A DNA stretch of 10,051 bases from an uncultured Acidobacteriota bacterium. GTDB lineage: Bacteria; Acidobacteriota; JAAYUB01. The stretch covers positions 1-10,051 of the forward strand of contig CALAMB010000175.1 in assembly GCA_937925645.1 (NCBI GenBank). Reading direction: 5' to 3'. The stretch's first letter is position 1. Each line of letters opens with the position of its first letter. The translations under genes and the position numbers were made by a program. The notes under the pieces were generated by a model. It did not search any database, had not been told where the DNA came from, and was given only the letters and a program-made list of their open reading frames with translations. This document shows positions 1 to 5,326 of this stretch, piece by piece.

Positions 1-245
1 GGCAGCGGGCGGCCCTCCGGCCGGCGGAGTTTGACGAACTTCCGGTTGCCCAGCCGCCTTTCCTCCAGCTCGACTTGATATGAGCGCTGCAGGTCGTCCA
101 GCAGGCGCAGGACGGTCTGCTTGGAACATTGCAGGAGCTCCGCCAGACGGGTCAGGGAATACTCTTCCCGCGTGAAGAGAAGACGAACGAACAGGCCGAT
201 GATTCTTTCGCCATAGCTGCGATAGCTCTCTTTCTTGGGGGGCAT
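1..245 (-). CDS. HTH transcriptional regulator, probably WYL-domain type (N-terminal part, cut by window edge)
   Basis: Read on the minus strand, this frame opens with ATG at 245-243 behind a strong GGAGG site and stays open to the window edge (81 codons). The N-terminus is basic (MPPKKESYRSYG). It is followed by a winged-helix pattern: helix I around residues 13-24, then SLTRLAELL, CSKQTVLRLLDDLQ as the likely recognition helix (about residues 40-53), and a basic wing ending RRLGNRKFVKLRR. This is the usual N-terminal layout of WYL-domain regulators (PafC/BrxR/CapW relatives), in which a WYL sensor domain would follow. That domain lies outside the window, so the WYL assignment is inference; a DeoR-like regulator is the alternative. 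The gene diverges from the AAA+ gene across 182 bp and is well placed to control both directions. Confidence 0.75.
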   Translation of the reverse strand, partial: MPPKKESYRSYGERIIGLFVRLLFTREEYSLTRLAELLQCSKQTVLRLLDDLQRSYQVELEERRLGNRKFVKLRRPEGRPL

Positions 246-317
246 GACAGGACCTCCACGATTTCAGCCGGCGCGGGTAACCACCGCCGGATGCGGCACC
301 CTCCGGGGAGAGCCGTC

Positions 318-347
318 GTATTCCCAACTCTGAAAATTGGGCAATAC
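318..347. promoter_or_regulatory. Imperfect dyad in the divergent intergenic region, candidate operator
   Basis: GTATTCCCAA (318-327) and TTGGGCAATAC (337-347) are inverted copies, differing by one extra base in the right arm, with a 9-nt AT-rich spacer. The dyad lies 72 bp from the start of the HTH regulator and 80 bp from the AAA+ start, where an operator for both directions would be expected. No T-run follows, so it is unlikely to be a terminator. I could not identify a convincing sigma-70 promoter around it on either strand. Confidence 0.35.
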
Positions 348-364
348 TCTCCGGAAATAGGAAA

Positions 365-383
365 CGTTCCGCGATATGGAACG
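365..383. promoter_or_regulatory. Perfect 6-bp inverted repeat upstream of the AAA+ gene, candidate operator
   Basis: CGTTCC (365-370) and GGAACG (378-383) form a perfect inverted repeat with a 7-nt spacer (GCGATAT). The centres are 13 bp apart, close to one helical turn, which suits a dimeric HTH protein. It lies 45 bp before the AAA+ start codon. Its sequence is unrelated to the dyad at 318-347, so either a different protein binds here or one of the two is chance. Confidence 0.33.
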
Positions 384-427
384 ATACCATCGTACACTGG
401 GCTCGAACCTCAAGCAAGGGGGAATAC

Positions 428-2662
428 ATGAGCCTGATTGGCCGACCGAGACGAAGACGCCCTGCCGAGTATGTCAGCGGGCCGATGGTGCCGGAACTGG
501 ACCGGAACGAGCGGGGCATCCGCCGCCGGTGCGCGGTCTATCTGCGACGGATCCTGGCCGATTACACCCTGCTGGACCGGGAGACGCTGGATCTCCTGGG
601 CAGCCTGCTCTGGCCGGAAGTGGAGCCGATCAACCGGTTGATCCTGTATCACCTGCCCGAAGAAGCCCAAGAGCATGTGGCCTCCGAACTGGCGGATTGC
701 CGCTACTGTCCGGACCGCTGGCCGCACGAGGTGGTGGATGCCCTGCCGCGTTGCGACCCGCGCATCGAACGGGAGCTGCTCCGCCTGATTCCGATGATGC
801 TCGAGCGGAAAGAACAGATGTTGGCCTGCCGGGGGCGCAGCGATTTCGAGACGCGGGCCCGCCGGGTGCAAAAGATGCTGGCCCTCAGCGACGCCGAGCG
901 GGAGCTGGTCGTCCTGATCTTCATCCTGAGCACCTGGCGGCCGGCGGAATCCTACTTTGTGGATCACCTCTACTGTCACACCTACTCAAACCGAAAATAC
1001 CTACAGGCCATGTTGGGCGGCCTGTCCTCGACCGAACTGGGCGTTCTGCTGGACGGCACCTTGAAGCGGTTGGGCGTGTACCAGCTGGAGGGCAGCTATT
1101 TCCGGCTGAGTGAAGATTTCCTCGGCCTGTTCCAGAAACCGGCCGTGGAGATCACGACTTCCGACCTGTTCGTCCGGTTGCCGGCGCCGACCTTGACGCT
1201 GGAGCGGCACCAGGTGGATCCCGCCGCCGTCGAGCACCTCCTGAAGCTGCTGGCCCGCCGACCGGAGAACGCTACCCACGTGCTGCTCTACGGTCCGCCG
1301 GGTACCGGCAAGACGAGCTTCACCCGGGCGCTGGCCCGGCGGCTGGGGGTACCGGCGTACCAGATCGTCTCCGGCGAGGACAACACCTCCGTCAAGCGGC
1401 GGACGGCCATCCAGGCCTGCCTCAACCTCACCAACCACGGCAACGGCTCGCTGGTGGTGGTGGACGAGGCGGACAACCTGCTCAACACCCGGCAATCTTG
1501 GTTTGACCGCGGCGAGACCCAGGACAAGGGCTGGCTCAACCAGCTCCTGGAGCAGCCGGGCGTGCGGATGATTTGGATCGCCAATTCCCTGGAGAAGATG
1601 GAAGCCTCGGTCGCCCGGCGTTTCGCCTACAGCGTCGCCTTCCACGAGTTCAGCCGGATCCAGCGCGTCCAGGTCTGGGAATCGGTCCTGCAGGCCCACC
1701 GCGCCCGGAAGGCGTTTTCCAAGGCAGAGATCCAGCGCCTGGCCTCCCGCTACCCCTGCACCGCCGGGCCGGTGGACCTGGCAGTGAAGAAGGCACTGGA
1801 AGTGGCGACACCGGACTCCGACGCCTTCCGGCAGGCCGTCCGCACGGCCATGGACGCCCATCACCGACTGTTCCATGACGGCCAGGCACCGGCGGACCCG
1901 GACACCATCGAGACCCAATACACCCTGGAGGGGATCCATCTGACGGCGGACCTGCCCGTCCTCCTTGGCACACTAGAAGCCTTCGACCTTCAGTTGCGAG
2001 GCGGGAGCCCCGGCGGGCCGGTGCGGAACTTCAACCTGCTCTTCCACGGCCCGCCGGGCACGGGCAAGAGCGAGCTGGCCCGTTACCTAGCCCGCCGGCT
2101 GGGGCGGGAGCTGTACTGCAAGCAGGCGGCCGAGCTGATCGACCCGTACGTTGGGATGACCGAGCGCCACATCCGGGACGCCTTCCGGCAGGCGGAGCAG
2201 GACGGCGCGGTGCTGATCATCGACGAGGCCGACACGTTCCTGTATCCCCGCGCGGACGCCCAGCGTTCCTGGGAGATCAGTTTCACCAACGCCTTCCTGA
2301 CTGCCATGGAGCGCTACCACGGGATCCTGATCTGCACCACCAACCGCCTGACCGGCCTGGACGAGGCCTCACTGCGGCGGTTCCAGCACAAGGTCGGCTT
2401 CGACTGGCTGACCCAGGCGGGGGCGGAGATCTTCTACCGCCGCCTGCTGGCCCCGCTGACGGAGCGCCCCCTGGATCGGGAGTCCGCAGCGGCGCTGCGG
2501 TCGATGCACGCGCTGGCGCCGGGGGACTTCCGGGCGGTGCGGGACCGGTTCGGCCTGCTGCCGCCGTCCGAGGTGACGCCGGCGGCCCTGGTGGCGGCGC
2601 TGGCGGAGGAGACGAGGATCAAGACGGCGCATGCCGGGGCAGAGAAGAAGATTGGTTTTTAA
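428..2662 (+). CDS. Tandem-AAA+ ATPase (two ATPase modules, 744 aa)
   Basis: The ATG at 428 follows AAGGGGG by 6 nt. Residues 1-260 are a basic start and a mostly helical region without a recognised domain. Module 1 has Walker A GPPGTGKT (289-296), Walker B LVVVDEAD (342-349), a sensor-1 Asn in IWIAN (382-386) and an arginine-finger-like ARRF (396-399). Module 2 has Walker A GPPGTGKS (541-548), Walker B VLIIDEAD (595-602), TTN (637-639) and SLRRF (648-652). Both modules therefore look competent for ATP binding and hydrolysis. The layout resembles COG0464/SpoVK-type AAA+ proteins, usually hexameric remodellers or unfoldases. No nuclease or protease domain is visible. The extreme C-terminus ends KKIGF, a tail repeated at 3649-3696. 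The next gene starts 20 nt downstream, so the two are probably co-transcribed. The substrate is unknown. Confidence 0.92.
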   Translation: MSLIGRPRRRRPAEYVSGPMVPELDRNERGIRRRCAVYLRRILADYTLLDRETLDLLGSLLWPEVEPINRLILYHLPEEAQEHVASELADCRYCPDRWPHEVVDALPRCDPRIERELLRLIPMMLERKEQMLACRGRSDFETRARRVQKMLALSDAERELVVLIFILSTWRPAESYFVDHLYCHTYSNRKYLQAMLGGLSSTELGVLLDGTLKRLGVYQLEGSYFRLSEDFLGLFQKPAVEITTSDLFVRLPAPTLTLERHQVDPAAVEHLLKLLARRPENATHVLLYGPPGTGKTSFTRALARRLGVPAYQIVSGEDNTSVKRRTAIQACLNLTNHGNGSLVVVDEADNLLNTRQSWFDRGETQDKGWLNQLLEQPGVRMIWIANSLEKMEASVARRFAYSVAFHEFSRIQRVQVWESVLQAHRARKAFSKAEIQRLASRYPCTAGPVDLAVKKALEVATPDSDAFRQAVRTAMDAHHRLFHDGQAPADPDTIETQYTLEGIHLTADLPVLLGTLEAFDLQLRGGSPGGPVRNFNLLFHGPPGTGKSELARYLARRLGRELYCKQAAELIDPYVGMTERHIRDAFRQAEQDGAVLIIDEADTFLYPRADAQRSWEISFTNAFLTAMERYHGILICTTNRLTGLDEASLRRFQHKVGFDWLTQAGAEIFYRRLLAPLTERPLDRESAAALRSMHALAPGDFRAVRDRFGLLPPSEVTPAALVAALAEETRIKTAHAGAEKKIGF

Positions 2663-2682
2663 GCAGATGAAGGAGGAACACC

Positions 2683-3414
2683 ATGTTGGAAAGCGGCCTG
2701 AAACGACTGATCCTGGAGCGGCTGGACGCGTTGGGAATGAAAAAATCGGAACTGGTTCGCCGGTTGAGCTATAAAAACATTTCCGGCGGAATAAACGCTC
2801 TGGAGCGGATGATGCGGGATGGCCAGCCGAACCCGTTCATCCTGAAAAACCTGCCGTCCGCTCTGGAAATGGACCAAGCGGAAGTGCTCGCCGCGGTGCG
2901 CGCCGAAACCGTGGGTCGGGAACGAGCGCGAATCGATCGGGAGGCGAATGCGTTTCGACCGCACTTGTATGTGGAAACGGAGTTGGACCGGCCGGCCCAG
3001 CTGATGTTTTGCGCCCTTACGGGAGGGATACGCCAGAAGTATGTCGACCTTCCTGCGGGGACCTTTGGCCTTGGACTGGAGGAGGAATGCCGCAGGCTTC
3101 AACCTTTCATCGCGGACTATGTGCGGCAGCAAGCAGGGAAAACCGATTTCTTCGGCCGGATCCTGGGCTTCGTGTACTTCCGAAGCTACTATGAAAACCC
3201 TGCGGAGCGGATTTGTTTCGATCTGGAAGGCCGGGTCACGAACGAACTCCAGCCACCCACCCACGAACCTCAGTTGAGTGTACTTTTAGAGAGTCGGGAT
3301 ATCACTCCACATCTGAAGGATGGGCTGGGAGGAATGGCAGGTCAATCCGCGACCGGTGACATGGATCGGGACCAATCGCTGAAGAAACCGAAAGCACCCA
3401 CTGATGCAGAGTAA
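2683..3414 (+). CDS. Protein of unknown function with HTH-like N-terminus (243 aa), likely partner of the AAA+ ATPase
   Basis: The start is set by GAAGGAGG, 7 nt before the ATG, one of the best ribosome sites in the window. Residues 1-75 are helical and resemble a divergent lambda-repressor/XRE-like HTH (KRLILERLDALGMKKSELVRR, then a segment around SYKNISGGINALERM and a further helix AEVLAAVRAE). The middle region (about 85-185) contains FRPHLYVETE, RPAQLMFCALTGG, an aromatic stretch FGRILGFVYFRSYY and CFDLEGRV; I have no named domain for it. The last ~35 residues are hydrophilic and low in complexity, probably disordered. No catalytic motif, signal peptide or membrane segment is visible. Close spacing after the AAA+ gene suggests that they act together, either as adaptor or as DNA-binding specificity subunit. 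That role is inference. Confidence 0.85.
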   Translation: MLESGLKRLILERLDALGMKKSELVRRLSYKNISGGINALERMMRDGQPNPFILKNLPSALEMDQAEVLAAVRAETVGRERARIDREANAFRPHLYVETELDRPAQLMFCALTGGIRQKYVDLPAGTFGLGLEEECRRLQPFIADYVRQQAGKTDFFGRILGFVYFRSYYENPAERICFDLEGRVTNELQPPTHEPQLSVLLESRDITPHLKDGLGGMAGQSATGDMDRDQSLKKPKAPTDAE

Positions 3415-3432
3415 GAAAATTTGTCGATTGAT

Positions 3433-3449
3433 TGCCGAAGGAATCGGCA
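3433..3449. other. Short hairpin after the 243-aa gene
   Basis: TGCCGA (3433-3438) and TCGGCA (3444-3449) are perfect inverted arms around a 5-nt loop (AGGAA), 19 nt after the stop codon of the 243-aa gene. No U-run follows, so it is not a standard intrinsic terminator. It could stabilise the mRNA end, weaken read-through, or be chance. Confidence 0.25.
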
Positions 3450-3483
3450 TGCACCCACTTAGCGGGAACGAGCGAGATAGATT

Positions 3484-3696
3484 ATGGAATAATCCGAGAG
3501 ATATTGGATCGAACCGACCGGCCAGGTGATCCCCGTGGGAGTGAGCCACATCGCCACGGTGATCACCGACCCTGGGCGGTTTGGCTGCCGGTGGGAAGAC
3601 ATCGTTGCCTGCTACCGGCGGTGCGGCGAGCCGCTGGGCCTGGAGGGGAAGGTCAAAGAGGTGCATGCATGTGCCGCGAAGAGGATTGGCTTTTAA
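3484..3696 (+). pseudogene. Decayed small ORF: YWI...FG...EG-type small domain with early stop
   Basis: ATG-GAA at 3484-3489 is followed at once by an in-frame TAA (3490-3492). The same frame is then open from 3493 to the TAA at 3694-3696 (67 codons). The peptide begins SERYWIEPTGQVIPVGVSHI and continues with VITDPGRFG, EDIVACYRRCGEPLGLEGK, then VHACAAKRIGF. The order YWI.P.G.vipV..HI..vi..P.rFG...e.I..Y...gEplg.EGk matches my recollection of a small uncharacterised domain common in phages and accessory loci. No good start lies after the stop except GTG codons at 3526 and 3535, which would remove the YWI motif. The copy is therefore probably dead, or its TAA is a sequencing error. The expected end of the domain seems replaced by an AAA-like tail. 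Confidence 0.5.
3649..3696 (+). repeat. Diverged copy of the 3' end of the AAA+ gene (other copy at 2615-2662)
   Basis: Aligned codon by codon without gaps, the last 16 codons here match the last 16 of the AAA+ gene. The encoded tails are KVKEVHACAAKRIGF-stop here and RIKTAHAGAEKKIGF-stop there. By hand I count 35 of 48 identical bases and 8 of 15 identical residues, with several more conservative changes (R/K, I/V, K/R). Most differences fall at single codon positions, which suggests protein-level homology rather than a recent duplication. Either a second AAA-type gene has been deleted down to its tail, or the tail is a mobile or shared docking peptide. Confidence 0.5.
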
Positions 3697-3740
3697 CAGG
3701 TTGCCGCTCATGGCCCGACCCCGACGCTTCGAATTGCTGG

Positions 3741-3780
3741 CCTGGAGGGGGGAGGCGAAGCCGGGGACAAGGGGGGAGTG
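3741..3780 (+). other. G-rich tract with embedded small hairpin, candidate G-quadruplex
   Basis: Runs of six G (3747-3752), four G (3763-3766) and six G (3771-3776) lie within 30 nt on the plus strand, preceded by GG at 3744-3745. The loop between the first two runs contains GGC-GAA-GCC (3754-3762), able to form a mini-hairpin. The tract sits in the poorly coding stretch 3697-3813 and ends 37 nt before the acidic-protein start. It could form a G4 in mRNA or in the plus DNA strand and influence translation. The remainder of 3697-3813 holds nothing I can assign beyond a 35-codon ORF. Confidence 0.35.
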
Positions 3781-3813
3781 GCAGCCTGTTTTTCCAAATC
3801 ATAGGAGCGACCG

Positions 3814-4116
3814 ATGAAACCAGAGTACTTGGACAAAATGATGGAGGAAGATCCACCCGCGGAGAAACAAGAGCAGAACGAGGAAGTGGATCTGGATTGG
3901 ATAGAGCTGGAGAACGGCTGGCAACTGGTGATCTGCGATGAAGAAGCCTGGGCGGAGATGGGGCTGACCCTCACCGGTTTCAGCCGGATCATCGACCGCC
4001 TGCAGGCGGCCACGGCCGGCTCACAGGAAGGTGAAGCCACTCTGACACAGGGAGAAATCGAGGCGGCAATCGCCAATGGAGTGAAGGCACGTAAAGGACC
4101 ATGGACAGTGTCATGA
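3814..4116 (+). CDS. Small acidic protein of unknown function (100 aa)
   Basis: The ATG at 3814 follows AGGAG with 6 nt between. The N-terminal third is strongly acidic (about 13 Asp/Glu in the first 33 residues, for example MMEEDPPAEKQEQNEEVD). A possible strand region follows (WIELENGWQLVICDEE, about 29-44), then a predicted helix FSRIIDRLQAATAG and a helical EIEAAIANGVKAR end. No catalytic motif, signal or membrane segment is seen. Small acidic proteins can be antitoxins, DNA mimics or adaptors, but the sequence does not decide between these. Its TGA overlaps the ATG of the HAD gene (ATGA at 4113-4116), so the two are translationally coupled and probably work together. Confidence 0.7.
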   Translation: MKPEYLDKMMEEDPPAEKQEQNEEVDLDWIELENGWQLVICDEEAWAEMGLTLTGFSRIIDRLQAATAGSQEGEATLTQGEIEAAIANGVKARKGPWTVS

Positions 4117-4535
4117 ATCTGTATCTGGACATCGACGGAGTGCTGCTGGGAAAGGCAGATATCCGTTCACCCGAGATCCGCCTGGCATTGGGTGCCGAGG
4201 ACTTCCTGATTTTCGCCTTGGCCCGGTTCGACTGCTTCTGGCTGTCCACTCACTGCCAGGGCCGGACCGAGGGAGTCTTGAAATACCTTGCTCCGTATGG
4301 TTCAGCGGAATTCATGGCCCTCGCCGCCAAGGTGAAACCGACAAGCTTCCAGGCGATGAAAACGGAGGCTCTTGAAGGCGATTTCCTCTGGCTGGACGAC
4401 GCCCCGATGCAACGCGAGCTGGATTGGCTATCCGCCCGCGGCTGGCTGGACCGGTGGATCCATGTGGACACCCGGCATTTTCCAAAAGACTTACGCCGGG
4501 TGCAAGGGGAATTGGAGCAATGGCCGGATGAATGA
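4113..4535 (+). CDS. HAD-superfamily hydrolase-like protein (140 aa)
   Basis: The protein starts MNLYLDIDGVLL. D6-x-D8 is the nucleophile and acid/base pair of HAD motif I. Motif II is the Ser/Thr in FWLSTHCQGR (S45/T46), motif III is probably K83 in MKTEAL, and motif IV is FLWLDD (D95, D96). All four catalytic positions are therefore present in a compact protein without an obvious cap domain. The fold predicts a Mg-dependent phosphohydrolase; the substrate is unknown (nucleotide, nucleic-acid end or phosphoprotein). I choose the ATG at 4113 because it forms an ATGA overlap with the upstream stop and places motif I at the usual distance from the N-terminus. An ATG at 4101 in the same frame would add MDSV, but its AAAGGA is only 2 nt away. 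Confidence 0.82.
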   Translation: MNLYLDIDGVLLGKADIRSPEIRLALGAEDFLIFALARFDCFWLSTHCQGRTEGVLKYLAPYGSAEFMALAAKVKPTSFQAMKTEALEGDFLWLDDAPMQRELDWLSARGWLDRWIHVDTRHFPKDLRRVQGELEQWPDE

Positions 4536-4653
4536 TGAGCCTATTTATGATATTTTTACTCTAGAAAACAGGGGCCCAACTTCTCAATATGACTCAGCAA
4601 GCATCAACGTGTTTGTGTCGGTGCCTATTAAATACTCATCATCTTTTCTCTAG
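4528..4653 (+). CDS. Possible 41-aa ORF between the HAD gene and the 206-aa gene
   Basis: ATG at 4528 overlaps the last 8 nt of the HAD gene. The frame stays open to a TAG at 4651-4653, immediately before the AGGAGG site of the next gene. The peptide starts MNDEPIYDIFTLENRG and ends PIKYSSSFL; its composition is ordinary for a protein. GGAG at 4515-4518 is the only nearby ribosome site, at a distance of 9 nt. The overlap and the tight fit to the next gene favour translation. The short length and AT-rich sequence make a chance ORF or a 5' remnant of a broken gene equally likely. Confidence 0.25.
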   Translation: MNDEPIYDIFTLENRGPTSQYDSASINVFVSVPIKYSSSFL

Positions 4654-4657
4654 GAGG
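4652..4657 (+). promoter_or_regulatory. Ribosome binding site that fixes the start of the 206-aa gene
   Basis: AGGAGG lies 6 nt before the ATG at 4664, whereas the frame is open upstream to 4589. The strong site and the conserved-looking FGDRRD motif beginning right after 4664 support the shorter protein. The leader AGGAGGAACAC is identical, 11 of 11, to that of the 243-aa gene at 2671-2681. Confidence 0.7.
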
Positions 4658-4663
4658 AACACG

Positions 4664-5284
4664 ATGCGAACCCAATGGTTTGGCGATCGGCGAGACGTTG
4701 TTAAATGGGCTTTACTTGTTCGTTTAGCTGAGGATAACACTGCAGCACGAATCATCCAAGTCGCTTGCCGATGGGCAAAGGAGGAGGATAAAAGTGAATC
4801 GTGGGATGGCTACGAGAAACAGATAGCAACATTTTTTCAGAAGAGAAGGAAGTTAGAATCGATAGAGGAGTTGCAGAAATTCTTGTCATTAAAACAAGAG
4901 ATTGAGATGCTAGATCCACCAGTGGCCTCCAAAGATGACCCACAGAGAGAATATTTTATGCAAGTCTTTCAAGAATTGAAGAAGCGTACGTACAGAAAAG
5001 TCGTCTTGTTGGATCCGGATACAGGGCTTCAACCAGGCAAACGATCTACAGAACGTCACATCACTCTTGAAAATGTGAAAACCACTTATGAGTCATTAGG
5101 ATCAGGAGATTTTCTCGTTATATATCAGCATAAACCTCTGTTCGAAAAGAAGGAGGAAGACTGGAAGGAAGCCAGACGTAAAAAGCTGGCGACCATTAAA
5201 GAGATCAAAAACGAGATCCAAATTGGAGAAAATCTTGATATAGCTAAAGATGTGGTATTTTTCTACGTGCAGAAGGCAGAATAA
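4664..5284 (+). CDS. Uncharacterised protein with FGDRRDVVKW and LLDPDTGL motifs (206 aa)
   Basis: The start at 4664 is set by AGGAGG. Visible blocks are FGDRRDVVKWALLVRLA (6-22), IIQVA (30-34), a charged helical segment (about 38-82), VVLLDPDTGLQPGK (113-126) and GDFLVIYQHKPLF (148-160), followed by a lysine-rich helix and a final strand VVFFYVQ. The alternation of a strand ending in DPDTG and a strand followed by YQH resembles a Rossmann-like methyltransferase or the TcmP (three-Cys-motif partner) group. A glycine-rich SAM-binding loop is not obvious, so I do not assign an activity. The block is clearly more AT-rich than the genes on either side, with many AAA, GAA and AGA codons, suggesting separate acquisition. 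The upstream 4536-4663 holds only the doubtful 41-aa ORF. Confidence 0.85.
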   Translation: MRTQWFGDRRDVVKWALLVRLAEDNTAARIIQVACRWAKEEDKSESWDGYEKQIATFFQKRRKLESIEELQKFLSLKQEIEMLDPPVASKDDPQREYFMQVFQELKKRTYRKVVLLDPDTGLQPGKRSTERHITLENVKTTYESLGSGDFLVIYQHKPLFEKKEEDWKEARRKKLATIKEIKNEIQIGENLDIAKDVVFFYVQKAE

Positions 5285-5326
5285 TCAGCTGGTTGAATAA
5301 GCTTCGATGTTACCAGAGGATAAGAT

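Noticed and set aside
337..365. TTGGGC as a -35 box for the AAA+ gene
   Set aside because: No -10-like hexamer lies 16-18 nt downstream (GGAAAC or AGGAAA), so no promoter was called.
410..979. Long minus-strand frame opposite the AAA+ gene
   Set aside because: It is the antisense shadow of a GC-rich coding region; the AAA+ frame has a ribosome site and clear motifs. The same reasoning removes the other long opposite-strand frames at 1001-1939, 2659-3264 and 8562-9281.
3711..3738. Antisense tRNA 3'-end-like geometry: TGG, discriminator, 7-nt acceptor, 5-nt stem, CTTCGAA loop
   Set aside because: The spacing fits a tRNA 3' end and the MARPRRFELL reading is a known by-product of antisense tRNAs. 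However, the T-stem halves do not pair, the loop has G where a pyrimidine is usual, and no matching 5' acceptor strand lies downstream. An attachment-site relic cannot be shown.
3710..3817. 35-codon ORF ending with an ATGA overlap on the acidic-protein gene
   Set aside because: The overlap is suggestive, but the ribosome site is weak, the peptide is dominated by G-rich-tract codons and it resembles a spurious antisense-tRNA product.
3432..3941. 169-codon TTG-started frame across the decayed region
   Set aside because: It crosses the well-supported acidic-protein gene in another frame and encodes a Gly/Arg/Pro-rich sequence with no protein-like pattern.
4589..4663. N-terminal extension of the 206-aa protein
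   Set aside because: The extra 25 residues are Cys- and Thr-rich and lack a ribosome site, while AGGAGG sits 6 nt before the ATG at 4664.
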